Positions 36,001 to 46,705 of a DNA stretch of 64,000 bases are shown in pieces (within the stretch, counting starts at the first letter, position 1; every line of letters starts with the position of its first letter). The DNA is taken from positions 2,239,919 to 2,303,918 of the forward strand of contig KZ111141.1 of assembly GCA_002077045.2 (NCBI GenBank), read 5' to 3'. Source of the DNA: Rachicladosporium sp. CCFEE 5018 (Eukaryota; Ascomycota; Dothideomycetes; Cladosporiales; Cladosporiaceae). The position numbers and the translations under genes were made by a program. The notes under the pieces are model-generated. The model was not told the origin of the DNA and did no database searches. It was given only the letters and a program-made list of their open reading frames with translations.

Positions 36001-38845
36001 TGCATGCGGCGCTGAACGTTCAGCGTGACGTGCGGATGCGGCGTAACGTCGGGCTGCTGTGGCAAGATGAGCCTCTCCAGCAGGCTGATGTTGAGCTTTA
36101 CGGTCGGATTGGGATTCTCGCAATCGAACGAGTAATTGGAAACCTTTGGCCTTAGCTGCTTATGATCGCCGATCAATATCGTATGCTCGACCGACGGCAG
36201 CAGAGCAGTCAAGAGATGAGCTTCGAGGACCTCACCCGCTTCTTCCACGACCAGTACCTTCGCGTTAAGTCTATTCAAGATGCCGAGGTTCTGCGCAAGA
36301 CCTGTCGTGGTCACACCAATGATGTGCGCGTCATTGAGAGCACGCAGGGTGATCTCGCCTTTTGTCTGGTCGTGTCTAGCCTTTGCGGCGTGGTACGCTT
36401 GCATGTTGGCAAGCAGATCAATCTTGGCATCCATGGAGCACTCGCTTGCCCAATCCTGGAATGCGACGTAGCGTTGTCCTTGGTCCCAGGTAAACAGGTC
36501 CTCCGGATCGTAGGGCCCATGAGCTGTGCCTCTAAGCCATGCTTCCAAGCCCTTCTGATGGTGGGTCACTACTTGAAACCCCTCGTCGTCTACTGTGTCT
36601 CGATACAGCTGAGCGTGGTATGTACCATAGTGTTCCTCAAGATAAGACACCACGCCCTCCGCAGTGACAGACCGTGAGTACTGTTCGAGGGACGTCGTGA
36701 TCATCGGTGTCAGATCCTGCATCTCCGTCGAGGCTTTTTTGCGCGCTTGTGACTCCCGTTTGGTAGGTGGATACCTGTCGGCGACGACACGGATGTTGAT
36801 AGAGGCCAGGCTCTCGTTTTTCGATCGCCCGCCAATACGTATCATCTGATCGACACCAGCGGCCACGAGATTCTCCAAGGTCTGATCCAATGCATGGTTG
36901 GTGTAAGTCACGATGATTATCGGTCCCAATTTGGCGGTCTCTCTGTTCGCCAACAGGACCTTGGTCAATGCCACACCGGTATAACTCTTGCCCGTGCCAG
37001 GAGGACCTTGCACGAGTGCCAGACCGTTGGTCAAAGACGCAATCACAGCCTGGGCTTGCCCATGATCGAGGCTTGTTCTTGAAGCCAACTCCTCCGCTGT
37101 CATTGGGATGTGAGGGTCCAGGTCGATCGTGTCTTCGGATTTGGACAGCACTGACAGGTCGTAGCGGAAGTTGGGCGAGCGAGCATATGCCGGAGGTCCC
37201 TCCTCGGAAGTCGCGTCCATGTCACTAGGAGCCAGCAACGCAGGAAAGGGTAGATCACCTGATCTAGATGTCTGCCTCAGCGCTTCCAAGGTCGGCTTGA
37301 ACGCCGCCAACAGAATGCCAGGGAATTCTATCAGAAAGAAGCGGTGCTCTGTCACTCCACCCGCTTGTTGTCCAAAGCGTAGCAGCAGGTTCTCAATGTC
37401 GCTCTCATTAGTGTGATTCACGAGCCGTACGATAACGTAAGCTTCCTCGCCACGCCATCTAGACCAGCGCTCGTCAACAGGGCGCTTCTCCTCTTTGCTG
37501 TTGCGCCATGACTGTGCCACCATAGGCGCATGCACAGTGACGAAGACGACCGTTCCGTCCGAGCCAACGAGGCCGAGTAGTGCATCGTGTTCCAATCTTC
37601 TTGATTCAGCCCACCACTCCTGTCTCTTCTTGTTGCTGAAGTCGCGGATTGCTCGCGGATGCTCAAATGCGAACACGCACAGAAGTCCCTTGTGTGTGTC
37701 GAATTCGACTGCAGCAAGACGCGCGTCATGATAGGTATGTGTATGCGTGCCGTTGCGTGACTTCACTGGACGCATCTGCGGCTGGTGCAAGCGCTGGAGT
37801 CCAGATTGAACAGCGTCTCGTAGCTGTCCGACCGTATCCTCGCGTATCAGGCGGAACTGGCGGTCGAGTAGACCTTGCAACCCATGCTTGTGCCACAGCG
37901 AGGGATCATCCTGCGGGAGGTACTCTAATCTGTCTGACACGATTTCTGCGATGGTCGGTAGGATTTGAATGTCATCGATGTTCTCGCTGTCATTGTCATG
38001 ACGAGGTCCCAGCGTCGACAGCGATCCTGGCTGATCAATCGCTACCGTGAAGGTCGGTTTCAAGGTACCCAAGTCGTTATGTTGCTTTAGTGTACTTGCT
38101 GAATTGATGCCCCGAGACCCAGACGCCGGCGCAGACGGATGTGCTGAGTGTAAGGACGGCCACTGAGCGTACGTTTGTCGGCCAAAGCACTGATGGCCTG
38201 TGCTATCGTACTTAGATCTTCATTGACCTGAGCCGAAGGAATTGCCTCGAACATCTCCGTGAGCACTACCACGACCGGCTCAACGCTGGCTGGAATATCG
38301 TCGTTCAGCTTCAAGCACCGGAGGCAAGTTCTGAACACTACCAGCGCACGCTTGCCATTGATGGAGTATGTGTAGTTCAGTATGGTCGCGTACTTCACTT
38401 CAACGATGCCCGAAGTGAGTACGCTATCATGAGCAAGTAGCTGCAGCAGTGGAAGGAGTTGCTCATTCCAGATCAGTTGTATGACCGTGTCGCTCTTGGA
38501 CTCCAGGTCAGCGTCCAGCAGCTCGCCAAGGCGAGCCAATCCCCCTTCACCAGCCAGAAGCGTGATGATCTCCTGCATCGTCTCAATGCCGGTCTCTACG
38601 AGGTGAAGTGCGGTCTCGATGAAGCGGCTGAACTTGTGGTGAAGAGGCCGTGCTTGCTTGATCTTTGGCGGCGTATCTGGCACGTCGTACCGCCATCTGA
38701 CGAGCGCGGCGTAGTCGCTCGGGGACGAGATGCCCGGTCTGCTGCTTTTGTCTGGCGACTTGCCATCCTCGTGTGAGAAGCGACATCGATCGCCGTAGCT
38801 GCACCTCCCTTGTAGGAAGTCGCGGCACACGGTGGGCGACGCCAT
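33039..38845 (-). pseudogene. ZNFX1-type helicase with NF-X1 and RZ fingers, two in-frame stops
   Basis: Reading exons 38845-38096 and 38030-33039 through two stops gives 1913 residues. Order: a CCCH finger (CRDFLQGRCSYGDRCRFSH), a helical region, then a UPF1-like SF1 helicase. Helicase marks: GPPGTGKS near residue 592-599, VVEEAGEV near 856, IGDHKQLRP, then VDNFQGEEAKVVIISLVRSN and LLSRAQHGMYIIGN. Next come many NF-X1-type Cys-rich fingers (CGKELPCGHSCMGRCH and others) and a C-terminal RZ finger (WYACVNGHPF ... RRCPHCNGP). A TGA at 35945-35943 (codon 946) interrupts the helicase between QDD and SVELHPEVSGM. A TAA at 33482-33480 (codon 1767) precedes the RZ part. Both flanks stay open and family-like, so this is a recent pseudogene, a readthrough gene, or carries sequence errors. 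Relatives act in RNA silencing or surveillance. Confidence 0.8.
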
Positions 38846-39278
38846 GTTGCTGGCTACAGAAGTGTGGTGTCGTGGTTCGCGGTGTGTGCAAAGTCGAAAA
38901 GTGTGTGCGCGAGAAAGGCTGGCAAGAGCGATTGCCAAGACTGCAGCCTTCCGCCATGGTCGCCACGCCATGTCGTGCCTTCCGCATGCTTCTGCACGCG
39001 TCCACTCCTTCACAAATCGGTCTCGTCTCACCAGCTTGCAATGTCAACGCTGATAAACGAGCGCAGATCGCGTCCACACCGCGCGCGGTAGACCACGTCT
39101 ACCAACAATTGAGCACACCCTTTGAGGCATGATTAGGAGGTGTTTAGTCAGATGGTGGCACGCAGAATATAGTAGAACGTGGATAATGTAATGGATGGAG
39201 ATCACATGGCGTCGTAGCGTGACATGGCGGTGATCTTAGACCGTCACTGTACCTACCCTCGCCTCACTCGCCACATCC
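38846..39278. other. Intergenic region
   Basis: 433 bp with the promoter side of the ZNFX1-type gene and the 3' side of the capping-protein gene. No additional gene recognised. Confidence 0.5.
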
Positions 39279-40299
39279 TCACTTCGAACGCCCGCCTCCG
39301 ATGTCTTGTCCGAGCTACGTGAAGTCAGCAAACATCCCGCAACGCCACAATTCCAAGCATAACTCACCCTATACCCTCCAATCTTCTCCCACTCAACCCT
39401 CTGCCTCGTAACCGGCAACTGCCTCCTCAATCCCTTAAAGCTCCCCTCAGCCATAGTAACAAACCCCCTATTCAACTCCTCCTGAAACTTGTTCTCCGCC
39501 TTCGCAATCTCCCTCATCACACTCTCAGCCCCACCACTCCCGCCAATACCACTAACCTCCTTCTCCGTCTGCATCCTCACATTGCCATCTTCATAGTAAT
39601 GCACATCCACCTTGATGGTGCCGCTGAGCTTGCCCGAATCAGAGAGGATATAGGTCGATCGCCAGCGCCCGTTCCAGAAGTTCTGGGGGGAGTACTTGTT
39701 CGCTACTATAAGGATGGCGATGTCTGAGCCGGTGGGGAAGACGCCGATGGTGGAGCTTGGGAAGTGTTCGGCGGTGGATTTGGAGAAGGCGGATTGGAGG
39801 GATTGGATGAGGTGGGGGTTTGAGGTCTCGGGAGGGTGGGACTCGGCGTCGGATGTTTTGAGGCTTGGGAATGAGACGGCGAAGGCCTTGCCGCTTGTGG
39901 GGTCGAAGTAGCGGTTCGAGCCTAGGCTGTTGTATTGGCTCAGGAGGACCTAGTTCGCCGCCTTGTCAGGATTGCACATCGGTGTTCCGGGCATGATGTA
40001 GCGTACTTTCCCACTCCCCCCAGGCACGTCCACAGCTGTGTACTGCTCTTCATGGTACTTCTTGAACGCAGGCTCGTATGATTTCAGATCATCTCCTACT
40101 AGGGTCTTGATGTCTTCGCTAAGGCTTAGTAACATTCCACTACAGTTGGCAAGCGTTTGACATACCCGCAACCACATTCGACAGCTATGCGTTAGGTCAG
40201 CACACACGGGTCTCACATTCTTTGGTAGAGGTTCTTACCGACCTCTCCAGGTGGCGCCGCCTCTATGAAGGACGAGATGATAGCTGTCTTGGAAGCCAT
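39279..40299 (-). CDS. CAP1: F-actin capping protein subunit alpha
   Basis: Alpha subunit of the CapZ heterodimer that caps actin filament barbed ends, in cortical patches and at hyphal tips. Five exons (40299-40243, 40185-40167, 40113-40007, 39949-39368, 39314-39279) give 266 residues. Exon 2 is a 19-nt microexon; with it the N-terminus reads APPGELSNVVADIKTLVGDD, as in the family. Landmarks: NKYSPQNFWNGRWRSTY, KVDVHYYEDGNV, QEELNRGF, GSFKGLRRQLPVTRQRVEW, GQDIGGGR. An apparent in-frame TAG near 39950 is the acceptor of a 57-nt intron. The first donor would be GTCGGT; a stronger GTAAGA donor 4 nt downstream also yields an open frame but a poorer N-terminal match, so exon 1-3 borders are uncertain by a few residues. 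Confidence 0.9.
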
Positions 40300-40679
40300 G
40301 GCGTCAAATGTGTGGTGACCTACTGAAAGACACGCGTGAGATGTGTAGAGGGTTCGACCGAGGGACGTGAGGTCGGATGCTGCTTAGTGTGCCAAGACTC
40401 CAAGTTGACTTTATGGTGGTGCAGCAAGACAGTGCAATCCAGAGAACACGACGTATACATCAATGAGGTCAATTGAAGCGTTGTGGAATTTAGAGGTCAG
40501 GGTTTTGGCTACTAAGGCTCGACAGCTTCCTCCTACAAGGTTATATGTGGGTTCAGCCATTGCCAGGCCCATACCAAGGGCAGCAATATGCCTTGCTCTT
40601 GAGGTACTCCAGACTCCAACGCTAAGTCAATGTCCCATAGTCCAAACTCCTCATGAGTACTTCGAACTCCTCATACTCG
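40300..40679. other. Intergenic region
   Basis: 380 bp between tandem minus-strand genes, containing the capping-protein promoter and the 3' region of the next gene. Nothing else seen. Confidence 0.5.
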
Positions 40680-42689
40680 TCACTCAATGCTCATCTTCAT
40701 GATCCCATCATTCGTGTCCACCATTCCCTGCAATCCCAACTTCTTCCCAGGGATCACAACACCAGCACTGCCATTACTAGCCGTACTGCCCACCCTTGAA
40801 CCACCCACAACAGGACTCTCCCCTCCAACCACACTCGAATTCGCGCCCATCGAATCCCTCTTCCCACCCGCATTCCCCTGCGAACTACTCGGTAGCCCCG
40901 GCGGCAACCCCCAAAGCGCCGTAACACTCGGCTCCCTAAACGAAGGCGAATGCGTCAACACCGGACTATTTTGCGCACTCATCCCCGGACTCACAGCCCT
41001 CCGCTTAATCGTCGCAATATCGAAGTCATCCTCCCGTCTCCGCTTGAACTTCTTCAAATGCATATCATCACTAATACCCGTCGCCGCAGCCGAAGGCGGA
41101 ACGAAAGCCTCCGAAGCGTCGGACGCCGAAGACTGCGCGCGCGCCCGCATGCGGTACATGTTAGGTTCCGCTGAGGGCTGGGGTGAGTCCATGGCGATAT
41201 CGGACATGACGCTGCTGCCGTGGCGGGTAAAGTTTGGAGGCGGAGGCGTGCGCATGGAGGGGTCGAAGCGGTTCCAGAAGTCGGCTGTGCTGTTGCGGTG
41301 GGCGTGGAGGGAGAAGCTGACGCCGAGGCCTTTGTCTTTCTCGCCTTCCAGGCCGAAGTCTTCTTGTGCAATTTCTGGGACGGCGGGAAGGAGGTTGGGT
41401 GATGAGGCTGCGGTGCCGGTGGGTGGGCGAGATTCTGTAAGCTCGAAGTCTGACATGCTCGGCGCGCGTTCGCGAACTTGTTGCATCGTCTCTGACTCTC
41501 GCCTGATCTCCGTGTCGACCGGTGCAGCCTCTTCCAGCAGTGCAGCTCGTATACGCGCGAAACCCTTGGTCTTAGGTAGCAGATTCCCTCGCCTCGTAAC
41601 AGCCCTCCTTACTACCCCAGGCGTGCTCGGCGCAGCACCTGAAGCCTCATCCCCACTATCATTCCCACTCGACAAATGCAACCCGTCCGTCCCCATCGCC
41701 AGACTCTCCCTACGATTCTGCGCCGCCCGTGCCCAAGGAAAATACCCAGTCCGCGCAGCTCCCTCAATACTCCTCATCGGCGGCGGACTCGTAGTCCGCG
41801 GCGAGTTCATATTGCTATACCCACTTCCACTAGCACTACTGCTCCCCTTGCGACTCCGCTTGCCACTCTTATCAAGCAGTCTCGTCCTTCTCATAGTCTT
41901 CATCAAACTTTGCGCCGCTGGCGAATAAGCTCCCGCCGCACCCCAAGCTCCACCTCCAGGCGTTGGCGGCGGATTGAAAGGTGTAGGTGCTGAAGGGTTC
42001 TGCAGCTTATGCACTTGTGGTGTCGCGAAGATCGCGTCATCCACATCCTCACCAGCCATGCTCGCGTCCTCATCACTATTGTCACTTTCACTTTCACTTC
42101 CCATCATATTCACGCTCCCAACCGAGCTGCTGACCGTACTCCTCTCATGCACTAACGAGCCCCATCCACTCCCCGAGATGAGCGCAGGCGAATCCAATGC
42201 CATGGAGCTAATAGACATCTTCCTCGAGCCTGGTATACTCATGCCCCGCTGCATGACCACTGGGGAAGAATCCAGATCCCTCTGCTCGGCCACAGTAGAG
42301 TGATGTAAGTTCGTGCACGCTCGCGAGAAGTCTAGGCCGCGCGAATGTCGAGGAAGTGAAGTCGCCGGACTGCCGCTTTGCTGCAGCTGCACATATGAGT
42401 AGATGTTCGCTTGGTCGAGGCGCGGACTAAGTGGTACGGTGCGGGAAAGCTGTACAGTGCTGGGCATCTGCAGACTCAGGCCTCGCGTGAGGAAGTCGGG
42501 CCGTCGAATGGGTTTCGGGGTTGTGGGCACAGCATTGTCGTCTTTGCTCTGGCGGCGGGGGTTTTCGTGGAAGGAGGGACTCGGCGCAAGAGCGACCGGG
42601 GGATCAGAGAGGCTGCGGGTTTTGGAGGGAGTCTTGGTGGGCGATGTGACTTTGCCGGGCATCGTGAACGGAGGATCTAGAAGCTCCAT
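40680..42689 (-). CDS. Conserved disordered phosphoprotein-like protein, unknown function
   Basis: A single exon of 669 residues, dominated by Ser, Pro and Thr with many SP/TP sites (SPTKTP, TTPKP, SPRL, NSPVLTHSP), as in proteins phosphorylated by proline-directed kinases. Islands that look conserved include FLTRGLSLQMPS, YFPWARAAQNR, ADFWNRFDPSMRTPPPP, HLKKFKRRREDDFDIATIKRRAVSPGMS (partly basic and possibly nuclear-targeting), and the C-terminus KLGLQGMVDTNDGIMKMSIE. I recall such blocks only as features of uncharacterised ascomycete proteins and give no function. A methionine at codon 10 (MPGKVTSP) is an alternative start. A long open frame on the opposite strand is a by-product of the codon usage. 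Confidence 0.75.
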   Translation of the reverse strand: MELLDPPFTMPGKVTSPTKTPSKTRSLSDPPVALAPSPSFHENPRRQSKDDNAVPTTPKPIRRPDFLTRGLSLQMPSTVQLSRTVPLSPRLDQANIYSYVQLQQSGSPATSLPRHSRGLDFSRACTNLHHSTVAEQRDLDSSPVVMQRGMSIPGSRKMSISSMALDSPALISGSGWGSLVHERSTVSSSVGSVNMMGSESESDNSDEDASMAGEDVDDAIFATPQVHKLQNPSAPTPFNPPPTPGGGAWGAAGAYSPAAQSLMKTMRRTRLLDKSGKRSRKGSSSASGSGYSNMNSPRTTSPPPMRSIEGAARTGYFPWARAAQNRRESLAMGTDGLHLSSGNDSGDEASGAAPSTPGVVRRAVTRRGNLLPKTKGFARIRAALLEEAAPVDTEIRRESETMQQVRERAPSMSDFELTESRPPTGTAASSPNLLPAVPEIAQEDFGLEGEKDKGLGVSFSLHAHRNSTADFWNRFDPSMRTPPPPNFTRHGSSVMSDIAMDSPQPSAEPNMYRMRARAQSSASDASEAFVPPSAAATGISDDMHLKKFKRRREDDFDIATIKRRAVSPGMSAQNSPVLTHSPSFREPSVTALWGLPPGLPSSSQGNAGGKRDSMGANSSVVGGESPVVGGSRVGSTASNGSAGVVIPGKKLGLQGMVDTNDGIMKMSIE

Positions 42690-43147
42690 TATGGTGGTGT
42701 ATCGTCGTTGCCCATGCAGTTTGGCGCGTAGAGGGCTTAAGGGCGATCATGTGGTATGCTTTGCGCTTCGACGACAAGACACATGGTGTGTCTATGAGGT
42801 TTAAGTATCGGACAGCAGGAAAGTGATAAGACAAACAAAGAGACACACATGTCACGGAATAGAGTGCGGTTACGCACCCAGTAGACAGACATTCAATGGT
42901 GTGGAGGTGCAGCATGGCGCCCCACTTTCCATGGCGCTTGAGCTTCACAGCGCGAAGTGTCTTGGTAGGCAATGCATGGGATTTTAAGCTAACGAGCCTT
43001 CTATTTCAACAGCTACATGGGCACTGCTAGCTACACTTCCCACCTACAGCGTCAATATGGCCAGTACATAGCAAGGGTAATCAGACCCACCAAGCGAGAG
43101 AAGCTACCTGGCAAGTCCCTCCTGCAATCAGAGTCAGCAACGACCAG
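42690..43147. other. Intergenic region
   Basis: 458 bp between two minus-strand genes; expected to contain the promoter of the 669-aa protein. No gene recognised. Confidence 0.5.
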
Positions 43148-44743
43148 CTAGTCGTCCAGGCCAGGAATGCCATCCGATTTCGCATAGATGCCAGCCACAT
43201 GCTCGACATCATCCCAATCTGCTTGCCAGATGCTGAGGATCTCGAGTCGCCACTTCATCTCATCTCGCTTCATGCGAGCGATCATTCTTGCAAGCATACC
43301 TTCAGGTCCTGCAGTCAGGAATGGTCTACTATCCAGCTCCCATAGCGTGCTTTGATCCCATAGATCGAAACTGCCCTGAAGATGTGGCGGGTGATCGTGG
43401 TACAAGTCATGGATCTCGAATACCTGCTTGCTCGCTGGCTTGGGCCCGCGATGTGAGCGAGTGACGCGGGCGTAGAGCTCGAGAATCACATTCTTGTTCA
43501 TCCGGACTGCTTGGCAGCCTGCATTCACTGCTTCTCCAACGCGAAAGCAGGTGCGGAGAGTGACAGCATTGGTGACTCCGAACAGTGGTGAGCGGTCCAG
43601 TATGGGCGTCGGGAACGGTGTGCGCACCACAGGAACATGATCATTGGTGGTCGATTTCAGACTGTCTGTACCACATGTTAGTGACTCGGTCTTTACTGGA
43701 CATTCGGCATACCTACCCAACAGATCTCTTTCAGATTGTGAGAATAGAGCACCGCCGTAGCTCTCATTTTCATCGACGTTGCGCTTATTCAGTGCACGGT
43801 CACGCGGTGGCGGTGAAGCTGGTCTTATGGTCTCCATGGCATAGATCGATCGAATCGCCGGGTCCTCAGAGTCAGAGAAGTCATCTTCGCTCAAGACGAT
43901 GGCAACCCCTGTGTCATCTGCGATCGTTGAACATGAGACACTGTCACCTGTCCCTGGCAGTGAGCTTGTTTGAGTTGTAACCGACGGTGGCGAAGTAGCC
44001 GCAGAAGTACGCTGCTGCTGAACATGCTTAGCAGAGTGGGAGCTTCTGATGTTCCCCTGCGGGCCCCCGTCTGACCCAGGTGGCGTAGGGAGCTTCACAT
44101 TAGTACGAGAGACCCGCGAGGTCGCTGTACACAGCGCAGAGCTCGTGTATGGAGAAGCATCGGCATCAGTGTAGATACTCGAAGTACCTAGTGGAGCGCC
44201 GCTGACTTGCTGCATCGTCGTGCGAGTCTGGTATGAATTACCGGAGCTCATCGTGGTAGGATGGGCATACAGCGACACAAGTCGCGTCTCGTGTTGGACG
44301 ACACGCGGAGCCTGGTCGAAGTCGTCGAAGAGAGCGTCGTCAAGGGCATCGTCGAGATCCTCGTCGCAGTACGACAGCACCTCCGCGCGATCTGTTGGAG
44401 ATCGGCGCTTGCCTGTGACTGCATCCGAGGCTGCCTTCGTTGAGGAGGCGCCAGGCTTGGTGACGGTCATGCTTTCGGTCACGCTTCGGCCTTTGCGTCG
44501 CTTCTGCGGTGCATCATGGCTGTCGTTGCGAGACCGCTTCTTACCTCTTCCCGGAGTCTTGCGTGGCTTTTTGGACGTCTGAGCTGAGCTTTCGAGAGTG
44601 TGCTTTTCGGCTTGTGTTACGACGACATCCTGAGTGACCTGACGTGTGTTGGATCTCAGGCTGCGCGCTGTAGCGGGTTCGCTGTCGGCGACGGTGGCAG
44701 CCTGAGCAGCTACAGGGGCATTGATAGGGGTGAAGCCCGGCAT
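43148..44743 (-). CDS. Conserved fungal nuclear-type protein, unknown function
   Basis: The frame is open for 531 codons, but a likely 51-nt intron (43716-43666) with donor GTAGGT, branch ACTAAC and acceptor TACAG sits inside it. Its length is a multiple of three, so the frame hides it; the spliced product is 514 residues. The N-terminal ~350 residues are disordered and carry basic clusters (KKPRKTPGRGKKRSRND, KRRKGR) that could be nuclear localisation signals, plus acidic stretches. The C-terminal ~170 residues look folded: SPLFGVTNAVTLRTCFRVGE, ILELYARV, IHDLYHDHPPHLQGSF, MIARMKRDEMKWRLEI and SIWQADWDDVEHVAGIY. The pattern resembles an uncharacterised ascomycete domain; no role is assigned. 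Confidence 0.75.
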   Translation of the reverse strand: MPGFTPINAPVAAQAATVADSEPATARSLRSNTRQVTQDVVVTQAEKHTLESSAQTSKKPRKTPGRGKKRSRNDSHDAPQKRRKGRSVTESMTVTKPGASSTKAASDAVTGKRRSPTDRAEVLSYCDEDLDDALDDALFDDFDQAPRVVQHETRLVSLYAHPTTMSSGNSYQTRTTMQQVSGAPLGTSSIYTDADASPYTSSALCTATSRVSRTNVKLPTPPGSDGGPQGNIRSSHSAKHVQQQRTSAATSPPSVTTQTSSLPGTGDSVSCSTIADDTGVAIVLSEDDFSDSEDPAIRSIYAMETIRPASPPPRDRALNKRNVDENESYGGALFSQSERDLLGRYAECPVKTESLTCGTDSLKSTTNDHVPVVRTPFPTPILDRSPLFGVTNAVTLRTCFRVGEAVNAGCQAVRMNKNVILELYARVTRSHRGPKPASKQVFEIHDLYHDHPPHLQGSFDLWDQSTLWELDSRPFLTAGPEGMLARMIARMKRDEMKWRLEILSIWQADWDDVEHVAGIYAKSDGIPGLDD

Positions 44744-45304
44744 TGCATTCGCTTCATGGACTTCCCGATGCTGGCGGACTGTCTTTTCATTCCAGCCGGT
44801 CTAAGCTGGCATCACTGTGTATCGTGATGATGATTTGCAGCCGATTGGGTGCAGGCCGCTATCAATCAGGTGATACTCATGTACGTTGTCGCAGGGATAT
44901 CGGCCAAGGCAGACAAGATGAAGTCGCTCGGGATCTGACGGGATCTTCGGCGGGCCGCAGCCACGTCACCCGGCATCACGCGAGCACAAGCTCCGAGGAG
45001 CACCAAGAGCCGGGCAAACAACCGCAGTTTGATAACCATGGTCACGCAGCATGTTGACCAGGCAGTGAGATGCCAGGCTCTTTCACAGTACTCGAGCGGT
45101 TTCCCACCTTCAAGTCATCTCATTTCTAAGTTCGAGTTCTTATCTTTCTTATCTTGTCAACATCGCGCAGTGAAGCCCTCACGTCGACACACGGCAATCT
45201 GAAGCCATCTCCTGTACCGGTGTTGGACCATAGCCCGAACTCACCGAGACAAGCCAGCATCTGAACCCTAAGGTGTCAGAGTTCCAGAGTCGCTGGCGGC
45301 AAGG
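44744..45304. other. Divergent promoter region
   Basis: 561 bp between the divergent starts of the unknown nuclear-type protein and LSB5. No additional gene or repeat recognised. Confidence 0.5.
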
Positions 45305-46705
45305 ATGTTCCACAATGCTTCCGTAGGTGCTTGCATCTCTGACTGCCATGCTCCAACTCCCGCCCTCGAAACAACGCTCGAGAGCTGGGGGAGTGCTGCA
45401 GAGGTATGATTCACTAACGTATGTCTGCGCATAGAAGAAGCCGTATTCGGCCATCACGGTACAGATTGATCGCTTGACCAGTGAACAGTTCGAAGAGGAC
45501 GACTTCAGTGGAATCATTGACCTTATCGACGTGATCCGGATTCAAGCTTCAGGGCCTACAGAAGCAGCACGAGCCTTACGGAAGAAGCTGTAGGGTTTGT
45601 CAAGACTTTCGAATAGCATAGAATGCTGATCGAATATAGGAAGTACGGCAATCCGCATCGACAGATCCGCGCACTGGTTATCCTCGATGGTCTGATTCAG
45701 AATGCTGGTTCACGTATTCAGCGTGCATTTGCAGATGAGCCACTCCTTGAACGATTGCGTCTGATGCCTCGCGATGATGCTGTTGATGAGGAAGTCCGCC
45801 GAAAATGCAACGTACTATTCATTCAGTGGGCGAATGCATACAAGGGCACGCCGGGCCTCGAGCGCATCGCGAACCTGTACACAGAGCTACCCAAGTCTCA
45901 ACGCCCCGCTGCAGCGCGACAAAAGGTCCTGCAAGAGACCGGTCCATTTGACTCGGACGGCGAGCCCGAGTCGCATGCTCCGGCGTCGCGAAGTCGTGCG
46001 ACTTCTAACGTGAATGCATCATCCTCATTGCAACGTCCGGTCACACTGACACCTACTTCGTCAACACTTACCAAACTGTCAAAGTCGATGCATAAAGACA
46101 AAGGACCAAAGCCGTTCAACCTTGCCAAGGAAAAGGACAATATGACAAGCTCGATCGCAAATGCCTCGATCGCATCCACCAACCTGCTGAACGGCCTTCA
46201 GCTCATCAATCGAGAGACAGAACGAGTATCTGACAATCGCGAGGTGGTTCAGCGCTTCGATGCATGCAAGCGACTGCGCCGGGACATCCTTCGCTACATT
46301 CAGCACGTCGAGTCAGACGACTGGATCGGTAGCTTAGTAAATGCGAACGATGAGCTAGTGAAAGCCCTCACAGCCTACGAAATCATGGACCGAAGTGTCG
46401 ATGATGATAGCGATAGCGATGCATGGGAGCACGCACCTCTCGTCTCACACACCTCCCCACCTCGGACCAGCCATGCACCAGTGTCTCACGCCGCGGAGCA
46501 ACTAAAGGGTCTATCGATGCAAGAGCCTGCCCCTCCACCAAAGCCAGCGCGACCGACTGGCATTGCGATGCCCGCACCTCCCAAGTTCGAGCCACCAAAA
46601 GCAGCCGCGGCAGAAGATGAAGACGATGACGATCCATTTGGTGACGGCAACGCTGCACCAACGCCTGCTGCAGAGCGGCCTGGCATGACTTGGAGGGAAG
46701 TATAA
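45305..46705 (+). CDS. LSB5: VHS/GAT endocytosis protein Lsb5
   Basis: Lsb5-type adaptor linking ubiquitin/Arf-dependent sorting to the actin endocytic machinery at the plasma membrane. Exons 45305-45322, 45435-45589 and 45640-46705 give 412 residues. Exon 1 codes only MFHNAS; joining to KKPYSAITVQIDRLTSEQ gives the family N-terminus, and the second junction restores ARALRKKLKYGNPHRQIRAL. The VHS domain spans about 6-150 (LVILDGLIQNAG; NVLFIQWANAYKG). The GAT domain spans about 210-300 (LLNGLQLINRE; FDACKRLRRDILRYIQHV). The tail is Pro-rich, suited to SH3 binding, and ends with a DPFGDGN-like acidic motif. The exon 1 start is inferred from phase and resemblance. Confidence 0.9.

Noticed and set aside
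38030..38096. Apparent frameshift between the CCCH-finger exon and the helicase frame of the ZNFX1-type gene
   Set aside because: A 65-nt intron (GTACAC donor, ATCAG acceptor) joins CAA to CCA in phase 0 and gives ...ASIQQPGSLSTLGPRHDND, so no frameshift is needed.
39950..40006. In-frame TAG in F-actin capping protein alpha, suggesting a pseudogene
   Set aside because: The TAG is the 3' splice site of a 57-nt intron; removing it restores GGSGKVLLSQYNSLGSNRYFD.
40687..41928. 413-codon open frame on the plus strand opposite the Ser/Pro-rich protein
   Set aside because: It lies fully antisense to a gene with conserved-looking motifs; its translation is Pro/Leu/Ser-rich without domains, as expected from mirror codon usage.
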